Shown: in pieces, positions 46,239-57,171 of the stretch
How the letters are laid out: every line of letters starts with the position of its first letter
Position numbering within the stretch: position 1 is the stretch's first letter
Assembly (NCBI GenBank): GCA_003508835.1
Contig: PUFA01000003.1
Location: 15,105,501 to 15,169,500, forward strand
Length of the DNA: 64,000 bases
Direction of reading: 5' to 3'
From: Eonycteris spelaea
Taxonomy: Eukaryota; Chordata; Mammalia; Chiroptera; Pteropodidae
Notes under the pieces: generated by a model
What the model was told of the DNA's origin: nothing
What the model saw: the letters and a program-made list of their open reading frames with translations, nothing else
The model's database searches: none
Position numbers and translations under genes: made by a program

Positions 46239-46900
46239 GGAATACTGGACTTCGCTGACATGAGAAGTGTGGTAATTGTGCGAGAGCCACATGTTTCCTC
46301 CCTATCTAAACTGTTTCCTCCAAAAGCATGTCTTGGCCTCAGTTGATTTTTTGGGCAGATGATTAAAAGTGCAGTGTGACCTGAGGACTTGACTGACCTA
46401 AAAATTCTCTCAAGAAAATTCCATTGTCTGCAATCACATCATAAGAGACTGACTTTATAACATTAAAGTATTGTGTTCTTATTGGTCTTGTTAGAAATTC
46501 AAATGCTCTCGGGAGACTAATACATCATGACATTGTCACTGTAATATTAGTAATATAGCATTGGCCATTTACAATTAGTTATTAGTGTTGCAAAATTGAG
46601 AACAACATGCAATATTTGGGGCTGCTTACAATGTAAAACCAACCAGAGGAAGCACAATATGTATCTCTAACCAGTCACATAGAATGCTCATTGCTAGTTA
46701 GTATATTGCAGCTTTCTCTTGCTAACAGCCCTCCATCAAACATTCCTGAAACCTTCCCTTTTTTTCTACTGTGAAACTTTCTCACTTCTTGCCTGTCTAC
46801 ATCTTTGCCAAAATGCAAGGGACAGTGGCTCACTCCCTTGCTGTAATAAATAGCCTTTGCTTGTCCTCATATGCTGGTCTTCATTTATTTTCATAGGACA
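46239..46900 (+). mobile_element. LTR of an endogenous retrovirus, 3' part clear, 5' edge uncertain
   Basis: The segment from about 46730 reads 'accttccct', 'ctcacttcttgcctgtctac', an AATAAA signal at 46845-46850, then 'tagcctttgcttgtcctcatatgctggtcttcatttattttcataggaca'. This is a typical R-U5 of a gammaretrovirus-like LTR. The left edge at 46239 is inferred from a possible ATAC duplication (46235-46238 and 46899-46902), which does not leave a canonical CA end, so the left boundary is weak. Confidence 0.55.
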
Positions 46901-46984
46901 TACTTAAACTAAAATATATATATTGTTTATCTGAAATTCAAATCTAACTGGGCATCCTGTATTTTTATTTGCTAATTCTCACAA

Positions 46985-47195
46985 CCCTAATTACTATATA
47001 CCAAAAACTATGAGAGTTTGACAGATGTTGCTCTTAATTCTCAATATATTGAAATAGATATTGTCATTCCCAAATGGGGCAACCGTGACTTACAGACATT
47101 TAGCAATATGCTTGAGTTTTAGAATGAGGGATTAAAAACTACATCTGTAAGATGGCAAAGCCCATGTCCTTACCACTGGACTACATTTCAAAATT
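46985..47195 (-). mobile_element. MIR SINE
   Basis: 'tgaaatagatattgtcattcccaaatggggcaaccgtgacttacagacatttagcaatatgcttgag' then 'gatggcaaagcccatgtccttaccactggactac' follows the reverse-complement MIR, including the final 'ccatgctcttaaccactatgctac' segment. Confidence 0.75.
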
Positions 47196-49324
47196 AAGAC
47201 TGTCATATCCATAATAAAATCTATACAAAATCCCTACTTAAAAAGACCTAAATATTGATCTATGAGCCAGAGAGGATGGTATCGGCACATAAGGATCTGA
47301 AGTAGAGGGTTGTGCTATATTAGGGGAAGGAAAGAAATGAGTATGTGAATAATGTAATGGTGTGTTTCAATAGACGCTCTGATGAAAACCCCATTTAAAA
47401 ATTTCAAATAACGATTATAATAGAAATCAGAGAGACACATATTTTCCTTTCTAAATTATTCCTTGTTTACCTTCAACTTATACAAACAAAATCAGCATTA
47501 TAGCAGCTTCTCACCTATAAAGCCTAAACTGAATAAAACATCAGTTTCCTTTAGGAAAACGTGCAGTTTCTAAGTTACAGAATGATAAAATCTCATTGTT
47601 TTCTGATTTCCCTTCTGTAAAGAGCTATATGATGAATTTAGGTGAAATATAGTTTCTAGAAAAATCTGTTTCTTGCTCCCAATGGTTTGCTTTTTTCATC
47701 TAACAGTAAAAACATATAACCCGTAATTTTCATATTTATGTCTTGGCAACCCAAAATTTGAGTCAAATTTAAATCTAATCTAAATTCTAATCTAAATACT
47801 GGGTTTCATCAAGATTGCAAAACCTATGCTTCCTTTAAGATCTCACCTTTTCTTTATATTTTTGTATCTACAATTCAGTAACTATTACACCAATAAGTAT
47901 ATTAATTTAAATTGTGTCATATTGATTTTCCCTTTCTATAGGTAGAATTTAATGTTACCTTTTTATATAAAATATGTATGTTTCCATGATTGTACAAGAG
48001 AGCAATCTTTTTTTTTCTATTAATTAAGCCTAAGACTTCTAAAGCTTTGAAGGTAATTTACACCATTAAGTCACATCAAGTATTTCCACTGAGCCCTCCA
48101 GAGCTTTGTCATAAAGCACATGTCGTCCAGGTCTTGTATAACCCACATCCTATATTTTTATAAGGGATTCTTTTAAATGTAAGGTTGGACTACACATTTA
48201 TTTCTACTAAATTTCATTTCTAAGGTATTTCCTCATCATTCCAGGCAACTTTCAGCCAGTTGAGATAAAGAGAACATTCATTAGCTAGGGGCTGATATAC
48301 AAATAATTTGTCTATTAATGACATTTTCCTCCAGGGGAAAGTATTCCTTCAGACTCTTTGCCAGATTCACCTTCTGCTGTGATGCATGTCTGATTGTCAT
48401 CTGCTAAGTTTATTTGTATTCATTGATCCATTAATATATATCACCCACAGTTTAACTTAGTTTCTGTCTGGTGGAAAGGGTACAAGGATTAAAAATTGCT
48501 TAGGTCTATTATTATTGATGTCTGTCATCTTCTAGCCAATGTGTATAAATTACCTAGTCAGAGAGAGGTTGGAAAAGAAGATGCAAATATAAATTACTAA
48601 TATAAAATATTTGATTTTCCCTCAACCCATAATTTTATTGAATATAACTGCATAAGAAAATTAATTTATGTACCTGTAAATTATAAGAGATGAGGTGACT
48701 AGAAGTCTTATATTTTTCTCAGATATTTATCAAACTTATAGGTAGAGTTTGGAATCGTTTACTTCATGTTCCTGCCTCAAGTTGAGATAAATCTGTAATC
48801 CCTCATTTAAAAAAAAAATGTTATGGCTTGATAAAGTCCTCAATCTTGATAGCTTCCACTATAGCAAAACTAACTTTCCACCAGATCACTTAACAGCTTA
48901 ATCAATAAATAAATCAATGCACATGAAGTAGTTAGTATATGGTGAATGTCCAGTATTGGCTTTAAGAGGGATGCATAGGGAAGAAGAAAGAATAGGTGAA
49001 ACTATTTTTAATAATATGAACCAATAACATATATATAGCAAATAAGGAACCATTTGAAACATACACATTATAATATTGGGTAGGGTACATATCCTTTCTA
49101 GACTAAGATAAAGTTTCCAAAGGACATACACTAGAAGGGCATGATATTTCTTCAAATGCTAAACTTTCATTTACTATTTTAGGGGTAAGGGGTATTGATA
49201 TATATGATATTCATTCATGATAGTGGACATTTGTGAAGTTCTTTTTTGAATACTCACCATGCTTTCTCCTTTCCTAGGTTAACATCATCAAATTTTCCAT
49301 ATGTTAATTATCAGTTATCCATTT
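47196..49324. other. No gene seen
   Basis: Mostly unclassified AT-rich DNA. The part at about 48240-48430 is non-repetitive with mixed composition and could be conserved, but this cannot be judged here. An 85-codon minus-strand frame (48898-49155) has no recognisable domain. Confidence 0.5.
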
Positions 49325-49650
49325 ATATGGTTTGGATGAGGCTGCCTAATCCTCCCAATCCAGATGTGAGCACTTGACCCAGGCCTAAATCAGTTAGTGA
49401 ATTATAACCCTTCTCAAAACAGTCATGATGGGCATAGGACCCCATTATTTAGGTGAATAAGAATTAGGTACAAGACTTTTGTTTAAACTATTTGAGAAGA
49501 GAAGATCTCTTTCCTGCCTGTGTAGCCCTTGAGATGCAGTGTTGGCAACCATCATGCAGTCATGAGGAATTACTATATGAGGATGAAGTCATCCAGAAGA
49601 AAATGAGGTCAAAAAATGAAGACTAGGTCTTGATGACTTCAGTTGATACT
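49325..49650 (+). mobile_element. MLT1-like (MaLR) LTR fragment
   Basis: 'gatgtgagcacttgacccaggcctaaatcagttag', 'ctgtgtagcccttgagatgcagtgttggcaaccatcatgcagtcatgagg' and 'gatgaagtcatccagaagaaaatgagg', then 'cttgatgacttcagttga', follow the middle of an old MaLR LTR (cacgtgacccaagcctagccaatcag, ggcagccatctttgccactg, gaatgaagccaacacagagga, tcctgatgacat). Confidence 0.6.
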
Positions 49651-49659
49651 TAGAATTAT

Positions 49660-49770
49660 AATTTGCTAAATCTGAAAGAAAAGTTGTATATCATCTCTAA
49701 TGTCATTCTAAAGCAGAGAAAATTGAGGCCCAAAGAAGTTTAGTGATTTTATCAGGTTCTCATTAATTTC
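49660..49770 (-). mobile_element. MIR SINE fragment
   Basis: 'cattctaaagcagagaaaattgaggcccaaagaagtttagtgattttatcagg' is the reverse-complement MIR core (cattttacagatgaggaaactgaggcccagagaggttaagtgacttgcccaagg). Confidence 0.6.
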
Positions 49771-49804
49771 TAAGGTAGTAACATTTCTATAAACATATCT
49801 GTTG

Positions 49805-50095
49805 GAGTCAATTAAATTCAACATTTTACCTAGCACCTACTGTGCAACTAGATATAATTCTAAGCATCATAGATATAATGGGAAATAATGTTAAATCTCT
49901 GCCATTGAATAGTTATAGACCAGTGGTCGAGGCATTTAGGTCAACAGGTAGTTGACCTAACAAAGTGCAATGAGTGCTACAGTAGTAAGGGTAAGCACAG
50001 GGCTATAGGGACTCCAAATAGATATGCCATACATGAGCTGTGTAGGAGTACGAGAGAGTGACAATATGTTAAACTAAATACATCATCATGTTATG
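49805..50095 (-). mobile_element. L2 LINE 3' end
   Basis: 'attcaacattttacctagcacctactgtgcaactagatataattctaagcatcatagatataatgggaaataatgttaaatctctgccattgaatagttatagac' then 'acaaagtgcaatgagtgctacagtagtaagggtaagcacagggctatagggactcc' follow the reverse-complement L2 3' end closely, through 'gtgataagtgctatgatagaggtatgcacagggtgctatggg'. Confidence 0.82.
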
Positions 50096-50418
50096 TATTC
50101 TATATTAGTGAGCACATGCCTAAAACCCATGAACTTTAAAATCTGCCATCTCAGCCTTTCGAAAATACCCAGCTACTTAAAGTTCTAACCTATGAACTTC
50201 TCCAATGTCTCCAACTAATAAAGTACTAAAAAGAAGCAATTAAATATTAATCTCAGAATAATAATTTGGAGAGTATCAAATGCATTTTTATGAAACTCTT
50301 TATGCTCTGGCCAAGATTATTTCAGAGCTTGACCACACATATGGAAACTTGCTGTATAGAACAGCGTTATAAAGGAAAAAAGCCAAAGTAGAAACACATA
50401 TACACATATATATGTGTT

Positions 50419-50461
50419 GAGAGAGAGAGAGGGAGAAAGAGAGAGGGGAAGAGAGAGGGAG

Positions 50462-50506
<45 letters not shown>
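50419..50506 (+). repeat. GA/GGGA microsatellite
   Basis: A purine-only tract of about 88 bp: interrupted GA/GGGA units to 50464, then a pure GA array of about 20 units ending 'gagcgtgagcgc'. Open frames of RE or SL repeats on the two strands are artefacts. Confidence 0.95.
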
Positions 50507-50508
<2 letters not shown>

Positions 50509-50735
50509 TGAGCGCACTCCAGATTCAAAGCATAGCTCATTCATTTATTGTTTTATTGGCCTCAGTGACACTGGAATAAAGCAGGCAAGCTCAGGGGTTT
50601 CCCAATTTAGAAAGTTATCATGACCTATTTCTATAGAACTTTGGCAGGTATACAACTGAGACTGGTATATCGGAAGAGTGTTGAGGTTTGTAACAATGAC
50701 TTCAGAGACAATGACGAAACGGATTTCTCAGGCAT

Positions 50736-50774
50736 TATATGTAGTATAATACATGCTGCATTATACTACATATA
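50736..50774. repeat. Near-perfect palindrome, 15-bp arms and 9-bp loop
   Basis: The arms TATATGTAGTATAAT and ATTATACTACATATA are exact reverse complements around ACATGCTGC. A partial third copy of the same word (atatgtagtata) follows at about 50790-50801. Confidence 0.9.
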
Positions 50775-50801
50775 TTACACATAGTACTATATGTAGTATA
50801 T

Positions 50802-51179
50802 GTAGAGAAAACAAAGTGAGTTGAGATGAAACTACATGGGGCAGTAAAAATTAGAGGCCAAAAAGAAAAAGAAATTATAAAATCTAGGCAGTATGTCACC
50901 TTTTCAAATGACATAAAGAAGTCAAATAAGGTACTGAATTAAGAGCTAGTAATTGTGAAAACTTGATGATTAAAGCAACTATTTTGGTGATTGCAATTAT
51001 CTGTTTAATAAAGAAAAATTAAATGATCAATGATTCTATTTAAGACAGATCTATAAACATGTAGATCACTATTGCTAGGCCTTCTGTCCTCTTGTAATTA
51101 TGAAATCAGGTCTCGAGAAACCAAAAGGAATAACTCTTGATTTAGTGTCTGTGTTTGCCAGTGCACTAAACATATTTTA
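50802..51179. other. No gene seen
   Basis: Unclassified AT-rich sequence between the palindrome and a MIR. Confidence 0.5.
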
Positions 51180-51375
51180 GTTAGGCCACCCAAATTCAAA
51201 CCCAGCACCCCATTTACCAGCTTTAAGATGTTATTCAAGTTATAGCTTGTCTGAGTCTCAGCTCTCCCATGAGTAAAGTGGACTTGATTTTTTCAGGCTA
51301 ACTGTGAGGGCTAACTGAGATTATATATGTTAAGTGTTCATCAAAGGCATGTATAGTAAGCACCCCAAATAGTTA
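51180..51375 (+). mobile_element. MIR SINE
   Basis: 'attcaaacccagcaccccatttaccagctttaagatgttattcaagttatagcttgtctgagtctcagctctcccatgagtaaagtgg' and 'aactgtgagggctaactgagattatatatgttaagtgttc' follow MIR from core to 3' end. Confidence 0.78.
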
Positions 51376-51604
51376 TTATCAATATAAATATATTAGTACT
51401 ACTGAAGCACCAACTTATGTTTATGTTTGAGTAGGCTTCAACAAGAACAAGGAAAAGAAACCCTTAAACACAGAATTCTCTAAATTGTACAGTAAACTGT
51501 AGTATGTTTATCCAGCACCATCTCACATAACCCTAAGCAGGATAATGTCCATTAGTTATTTATTTCTAACCCAAGCCAGCATGAGGAGCCGGGAAATTCT
51601 AGGA

Positions 51605-51775
51605 GGCAAAATATATACCAGGTTCTCAGCTCAGCAACAATGATCGAGCTCTCCTAGGGCAAGCCATTTAACCTTCTGGTCCTCAATTTTCTCATCTATA
51701 TAATTAGAACTGCATTAAATTCCAAGTTTCCTTTGAAATGTAATAATCCATAATTCTTATGCTAAGTATTCTAAA
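51605..51775 (+). mobile_element. MIR SINE (second copy, same orientation)
   Basis: 'ggttctcagctcagcaacaatgatcgagctctcctagggcaagccatttaaccttctggtcctcaattttctcatctatataattagaactgcattaaattccaagtttcctttgaaatg' follows a MIR or MIR3 core and 3' part. Confidence 0.7.
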
Positions 51776-51850
51776 ACTGAGACCCAAAGTACATTTCTCT
51801 CCCATTCCTAAAATATTCCAGAAAGCAAATATTTAAGCGAAAGTATTCCA

Positions 51851-51874
51851 TATGTGTGTGTATGTGTGTGTATG
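51851..51874 (+). repeat. TG/TATG simple repeat
   Basis: Short TG array with one TATG interruption. Confidence 0.85.
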
Positions 51875-51875
51875 A

Positions 51876-54849
51876 ATAAACGTCACACAAGATGATTAGA
51901 ATGTTAATGAATCTACTTTGGGGACACACAGGGACATTTAGGGAAGAAGGATATCTGGCAATGAAAATTCTTTGGAATGCTCTCCCTTTTACCTCTCTCT
52001 GTTTAATTTGCTATCAAAATAATCAGTTAACATCTGGCCAGAAAATTTAAAAAGCCACCAATTTTGAATCATTTTACCCCCGGGCATGGCTATCACTCAG
52101 TTTCATCATTACACACATTATCTAAATTGCTTGAACATGTTTATGCACAGTTAATGGATTGTATTGTAAAGAGTAAGGTTGATCTGGACATAAATCTGGT
52201 GGCAGGCCACATTTGATGATAAATGTGTTAATAGCCTTTGTGCATGAATTCCTTTTACAAGTCAAGCAGAGTCACTGGCAAAGAGATTCCTAGAAGATGG
52301 AATGATTTCAAAGATATGGGGCAGGTTATTGAGAATACATGAATAGACAGAAAAATTTCCATAGAAGTAGACTCAAAATTTACCTTTTCATTTTCCTTTG
52401 GCCTTCGTAGAAGATCAATTAAAATTGCTTCTTTAACAGAAAAGTTCAAAACCCTATCTATTTTGTCCTGGCTGCAAGTCCTATGTTTTCAGGATGCTTC
52501 CATAAGTTTTTGTTCCCATTCCCAATGATCTCATCAACCTCTGAAATTGCCAACTATTCTATAATTCTTAGACATCAGGAAACAGATGTCATTTATATCC
52601 ACCATATTGCCTTCTACAGTAGTGTATATATAAGAAGTGCTCATGAATGAAGAGTTGAAGGAAATGAATTCATGAACTAAGTGGTAGTACCAGTGAACCT
52701 AGTCAATTGTTCAATTGATTCCACTATTTTATTCAGGTGATGCAAAATTCAGCCCAATGAGACTGCTCTGTCTCAGATGCCTCTGACCATTGAGGTGATC
52801 ATTCGTTTTCTTACATCTGAACAACAACTTGATACTGTACATTTATGATGTGCTTACAACCTATAATTTATTTTCTAATGTAGAATCTTATTTAATGTCA
52901 ATAAGATAGCAGCAAATTTAAAAATCTTAATTTTCCCTGTAGATTTCTTTAGAATCTGAGTATTACAAAACACTATATTGGGAAGTAATGCATTTTGGAG
53001 ACCAAAAATACAGTAGCAATAACAACAACAAAATAAAAACAAAAGAGAGGTTCTCCAGAATTGTGCTCAGTAGTGCCTATCACATCTTATGCCTAGAACG
53101 AGTCATAGACACAGGTGGAAAAGTCGAAAAGCAGGAGTTTTTGTTTTTATATTTTACCTTTGCACTCTTGAAAGTCAGGTCACGGTCTTACAGCATGGAA
53201 CTCTAACTATTATGGGCAGAGTTTGCTCTCTGAGGTAGCTGCAGAAATGAGATGAACTGCAAGATACAAGAGGTTCCATGTGTGCCTACAGTGCCATCCC
53301 CAGTCTCTTCCTGCTTCCAGACACTAGGCCTATGCACCGGGTTCCAGTTAGAAGTACATCACAAAGCTATAACAATACTGGTGACCATCTACTATCACTC
53401 TTAACTCTCCCCCATGAAATCGTGTCATTAAAATTAAGTCATTAAGTCCTAAAGACATCTATTCAAATATAAAGTATACCTTAAGACAGTAAATTGGTAG
53501 CAGATTATGGTATAGCTCTTGGTAGTATATAATTTAATATATCTAGATGAATTAGGTCCCCAGCTTCTTGCTTTCAAATCCATGAGCATGGCTCCAAAAC
53601 ATAGGAAAGGTTAGTTTTGCTAGAAATTGAAGGTAGTAAGAAAGGTAATAATGAATTTTGACTATAAAGGATCACAGTAAAAATCCCAGTGAACCAGAGG
53701 ACAGGATGAAATACTAATAAGACCCTGAATAGTTGAACTGATGTGGCTAAATTTGGGGTTTGAGATAAAATGAAGTAATGTGACTTTTACATCACAGTAT
53801 TCAGACACAGGAGTTTGTTCCACCCTTCTACCATTGATTTGTTGGTCAGAGATGTTGAGAGACAGAGTAGAATCAAAGCTAAATGGCAATGGCAGCCCAT
53901 TTCCACATGCTCCCTTTTTCAAAAATGCGCCCTTTTTAATGATCATATGCCCTCTACAACTATATCACCTCTGTCTATACAACTTGTCTGTATGTATGTC
54001 TCTGTAAAATTAAATAGGTTCAATTTAATTGTCTGAAATTTTCTTTTAAGAATTCTATGACTTGAGATAAATTTGTGACACCCTTTCTTGTATGCATGCT
54101 TACAGTTAGCTACTTATACCGATGATATAATAATGATTAAAACATAGGTCTATCTGCTAAGACATTTAGGGTAATGAGTTGCTGTGAGATTGTCACAATC
54201 AAGACTTTTTTTTACTATGTGTGACAAGCTACTATATTTTCATAAACCTTGATCATGCACAAGTTAGAATCCAAATGAATCACTGGCATAAACTCAGGCT
54301 ATGTCTAAGCATAGCAACTAAATCTATCATTTGGAATAAATTGATAAAATTTCTGTCCTATGAATTCTAATTACTTCATTATGAGTATTTTCTAACATTT
54401 GCATATTAAAAGCCTAAAACCCGAAGTAAGGAAAAGGAATATTATACTTGAACAGGTTGCCAGTATTGTAGAATCCATTTTCTCACCTGTAATTATATTT
54501 TGGGTGCCTCTCCTCAGATTTTAAGTTACTGTTATTATTATAATTCTGCTCTGTAGTAGAATTTCTGAGAATCTGAGATCTCCCATGTAGCTATAGCTCC
54601 TATAAAAGTTATTAAAGTCCTGTGCACATTCTCAATAGTTTTAACTGATTGCATAGGTTTTCAAGCTCTATTTGGCTCTACCAAAATGCAACTCAGATAT
54701 TTCTTCCCTAAATCTGATGTGTATTCTTAAAAGTAGGTTGTAATAAATGCTTAGAGAGAAACTTTGCATTTATGCACTGGTCAAAGGACTGAATTTGTTC
54801 TATGCAAGAGAACTTTATTTTCCACGTGGAAGTTCTGTTGAAACTATAC
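51876..54849. other. No gene seen; longest unannotated stretch on this side
   Basis: Mixed unclassified DNA. The block 52060-52260 is non-repetitive and has an enhancer-like texture (see findings). Open frames of 64-94 codons at 52255-52449, 52988-53206 and 53662-54036 lie on both strands and overlap one another, which argues against coding. Confidence 0.5.
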
Positions 54850-55120
54850 CCAAAAGAAACAGCCTATTCCTCTCTACCTTCTCTTATTACTTCACATGAG
54901 TGGCAGCTCATTATATTGCTTGTACCTTTAATTGCACATAAAATTTAGCAACTTATTCTATAACTTTTTTCTTTACAGATTATTCTTTACAAATTTGCTT
55001 TATCTCTACACTTAGGTTGCGAACTCCTTAAGAGCAAGAGCCACACTTTATATGACTTTGGTTCTCCACATTCTATAGCACAGAACTTTGCACAAGTAGT
55101 TTTACCACATATTATGCCTT
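54850..55120 (+). mobile_element. L2 LINE 3' end
   Basis: 'gcttgtacctttaattgcacataaaattt', 'acaaatttgctttatctctacacttaggttgcgaactccttaagagcaagagccacactttatatgactttggttctccacattctatagcacagaactttgcaca' follow the L2 3' end (actagactgtgagctccttgagggcagggaccgtgtcttattcatctttgtatccccagcgcctagcacagtgcctggcac). Confidence 0.8.
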
Positions 55121-56952
55121 TATTGCTTTCTTAGTTAATAAGGATCCCAATTCTCCAACCAATAAGTCAGAGAATAAGATGATATAACTTTTGCTTGATT
55201 GGCAGGGGCCTATGGATTGCTCGTATTATAGCTCTATAGCTCCTTGCCTATGATTTTTAATATAATGAACATATAATAAGTAACTATCAAGTGAAAGATC
55301 TTAGAGACAAAATTAATCCCTACATTTGCAGTAAACATAGTGCTAGAACATTCTTATGTGGTGTTCTTTGAGCCTTATGCTTACCTAGGATGCTTTGTTG
55401 TTAATATTAGTCCCTACATTTCCTTTAAGGTCTTAATAGTAACTAAATTCAAATTGGATTTTGGAACTAAAATAAACAGAACTCTTCATCCCTGCCTTAT
55501 TGGAATTAGGCATATTTTCACATCCATGTGTTAAACAATAATGGGAACGGGCATTCAGTTAAAGAATACTGAGAGCAAGCAATATAATTAAATTTTTTGC
55601 TCCAGGAAATACTTGCTCCTAGAAAAGAAGACTGTGACCCAACTAAAATTAGCTTCATATGAAGGCATATAGCTTGCTATCAAAATTTGCATTCAAACCT
55701 TCACCTTGCTATAGCCATCCCCAGTCCAGAGCCAGTATGTTACAAATTCTAAATAATAACCACTTACCCTCCTTTGAAACTCACTTTAAAATCACACATT
55801 CCATGCCAAAAATCTCATATCCTTTGACCTCATCCTGTCAAGATACTACTAAGAGCTTATGAAGGTGGTTCTTCCTTACTGCCATAGATATAAAACACCT
55901 TTAACCTTATTAACAAATTTTAATGGTGATCTTTTGGGAGAGTCAGCAGTCAACAATCTTCTAGGCCAACTAGGAAATCTGTTAGAATTACATAAGTGTT
56001 TTCATTGCTGAAAACAGGCAAATTGTCTTGCACAGCTACAACAAATCTACATCAAATGTTATTTTATGAGATTTGAAGTGTTTTATTTTTTATATTACTC
56101 AGATAATAAGGCCTGTTGGGAACTTGCTTTTGTTTGAAGTTATATTATTGGATAGAAACTTTATACTCTTAAGCCTTCTAACAGTTTTATTTAAGCATTA
56201 CTATCTTGAAATTTATATAGAGATTAAGGGGTAAATTTTTATTCCAGAAGCCCTTGTAAAGGGCGGAATAGTCACTCAAGATATACAATTATAAGAGAGG
56301 TTAACCAGCTCTGCTCACTGCTATAATTCACCAAATATATCACACAGTAAAATTCTGTGATAACTCACTGTTCCTGACAAAACCTGTAATGAGAACAGAA
56401 AATGGAATAAATTCATCCATTCATTTGACCCAAGATGTAAGTAGAAAGGGGGAAATGCCACAGAATAACACCTTCTAAAAGTCACCATTCAGCTGTAATC
56501 TCATGGTTTTCCTTAGATTACTTAGCAATATATCTTTTATAAATCTTATCTCCCTCAGATTTTAAAAAGTTCAGTCTAGTCAGCTCTGTAGATAATAGTT
56601 ATAGAGTTTAATCTAGAATAACATAGTGAACCCTGTTCTTTCTATTGTCTGTAGCAGTTTTCTAAATTGTTTCAGACATTATATAGAAGGCAATTTAAGA
56701 AAAAGATAGGCAAACATTTGATAAATATTAAACTGCATATAGGTCACTCTTCCAGCTGAATCATGACATTAGAGACATTTTAGTATTTTATTTTAAGATC
56801 CAGTTTGTCTTTACTGAGGAGGATGACAGGAGAAACACCAGACAAGAAATCTCCAAAGTGTTCTAACAGGATTTTGCTTTGACTTTATACCACAAAAAGC
56901 AAATCACTTGAAATCACTAGGGTTCAATTTCCCTCGGAGCATAAAGAGATTC
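55121..56952. other. No gene seen
   Basis: Unclassified. 55640-55860 is C-rich on the plus strand and could be an L2 remnant, but I could not place it. Frames of 64-67 codons have no domain. Confidence 0.5.
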
Positions 56953-56960
56953 GACTAAAG

Positions 56961-57163
56961 AAGTGATTCTCAACTTGGGAAACAGGGAGAGGAATTATTG
57001 GTTTCTCCCCACAAAGAAATATTTTTGATCATCACAACCAGAATAGAGGAGCTGTTAAAATCTAGTGGGGAGGAATGCTGCTAAACAGCCTACAACACAC
57101 TGGACCACAGCCCACAAGAGTTATTCATCCCAAAATGTCAATAGTCACAATTGAAGAAGCCTG
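56961..57163 (+). mobile_element. MER20 (hAT-Charlie), with perfect 8-bp target-site duplication
   Basis: It starts 'aagtgattctcaacttgg' and carries 'gtggggaggaatgctgctaaacagcctacaacacactggaccacagccc' and 'caaaatgtcaatagtcacaattgaagaagcctg', the MER20 order. GACTAAAG is present on both sides (56953-56960 and 57164-57171), fixing both ends exactly. Confidence 0.93.
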
Positions 57164-57171
57164 GACTAAAG

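Noticed and set aside
50317..50623. Overlapping frames of Arg-Glu and Ser-Leu repeats on opposite strands
   Set aside because: Both are products of the GA microsatellite.
53662..54036. Three overlapping frames of 73-94 codons on both strands
   Set aside because: Mutual overlap on opposite strands and in different frames, with no domain, indicates a stop-poor patch rather than a gene.
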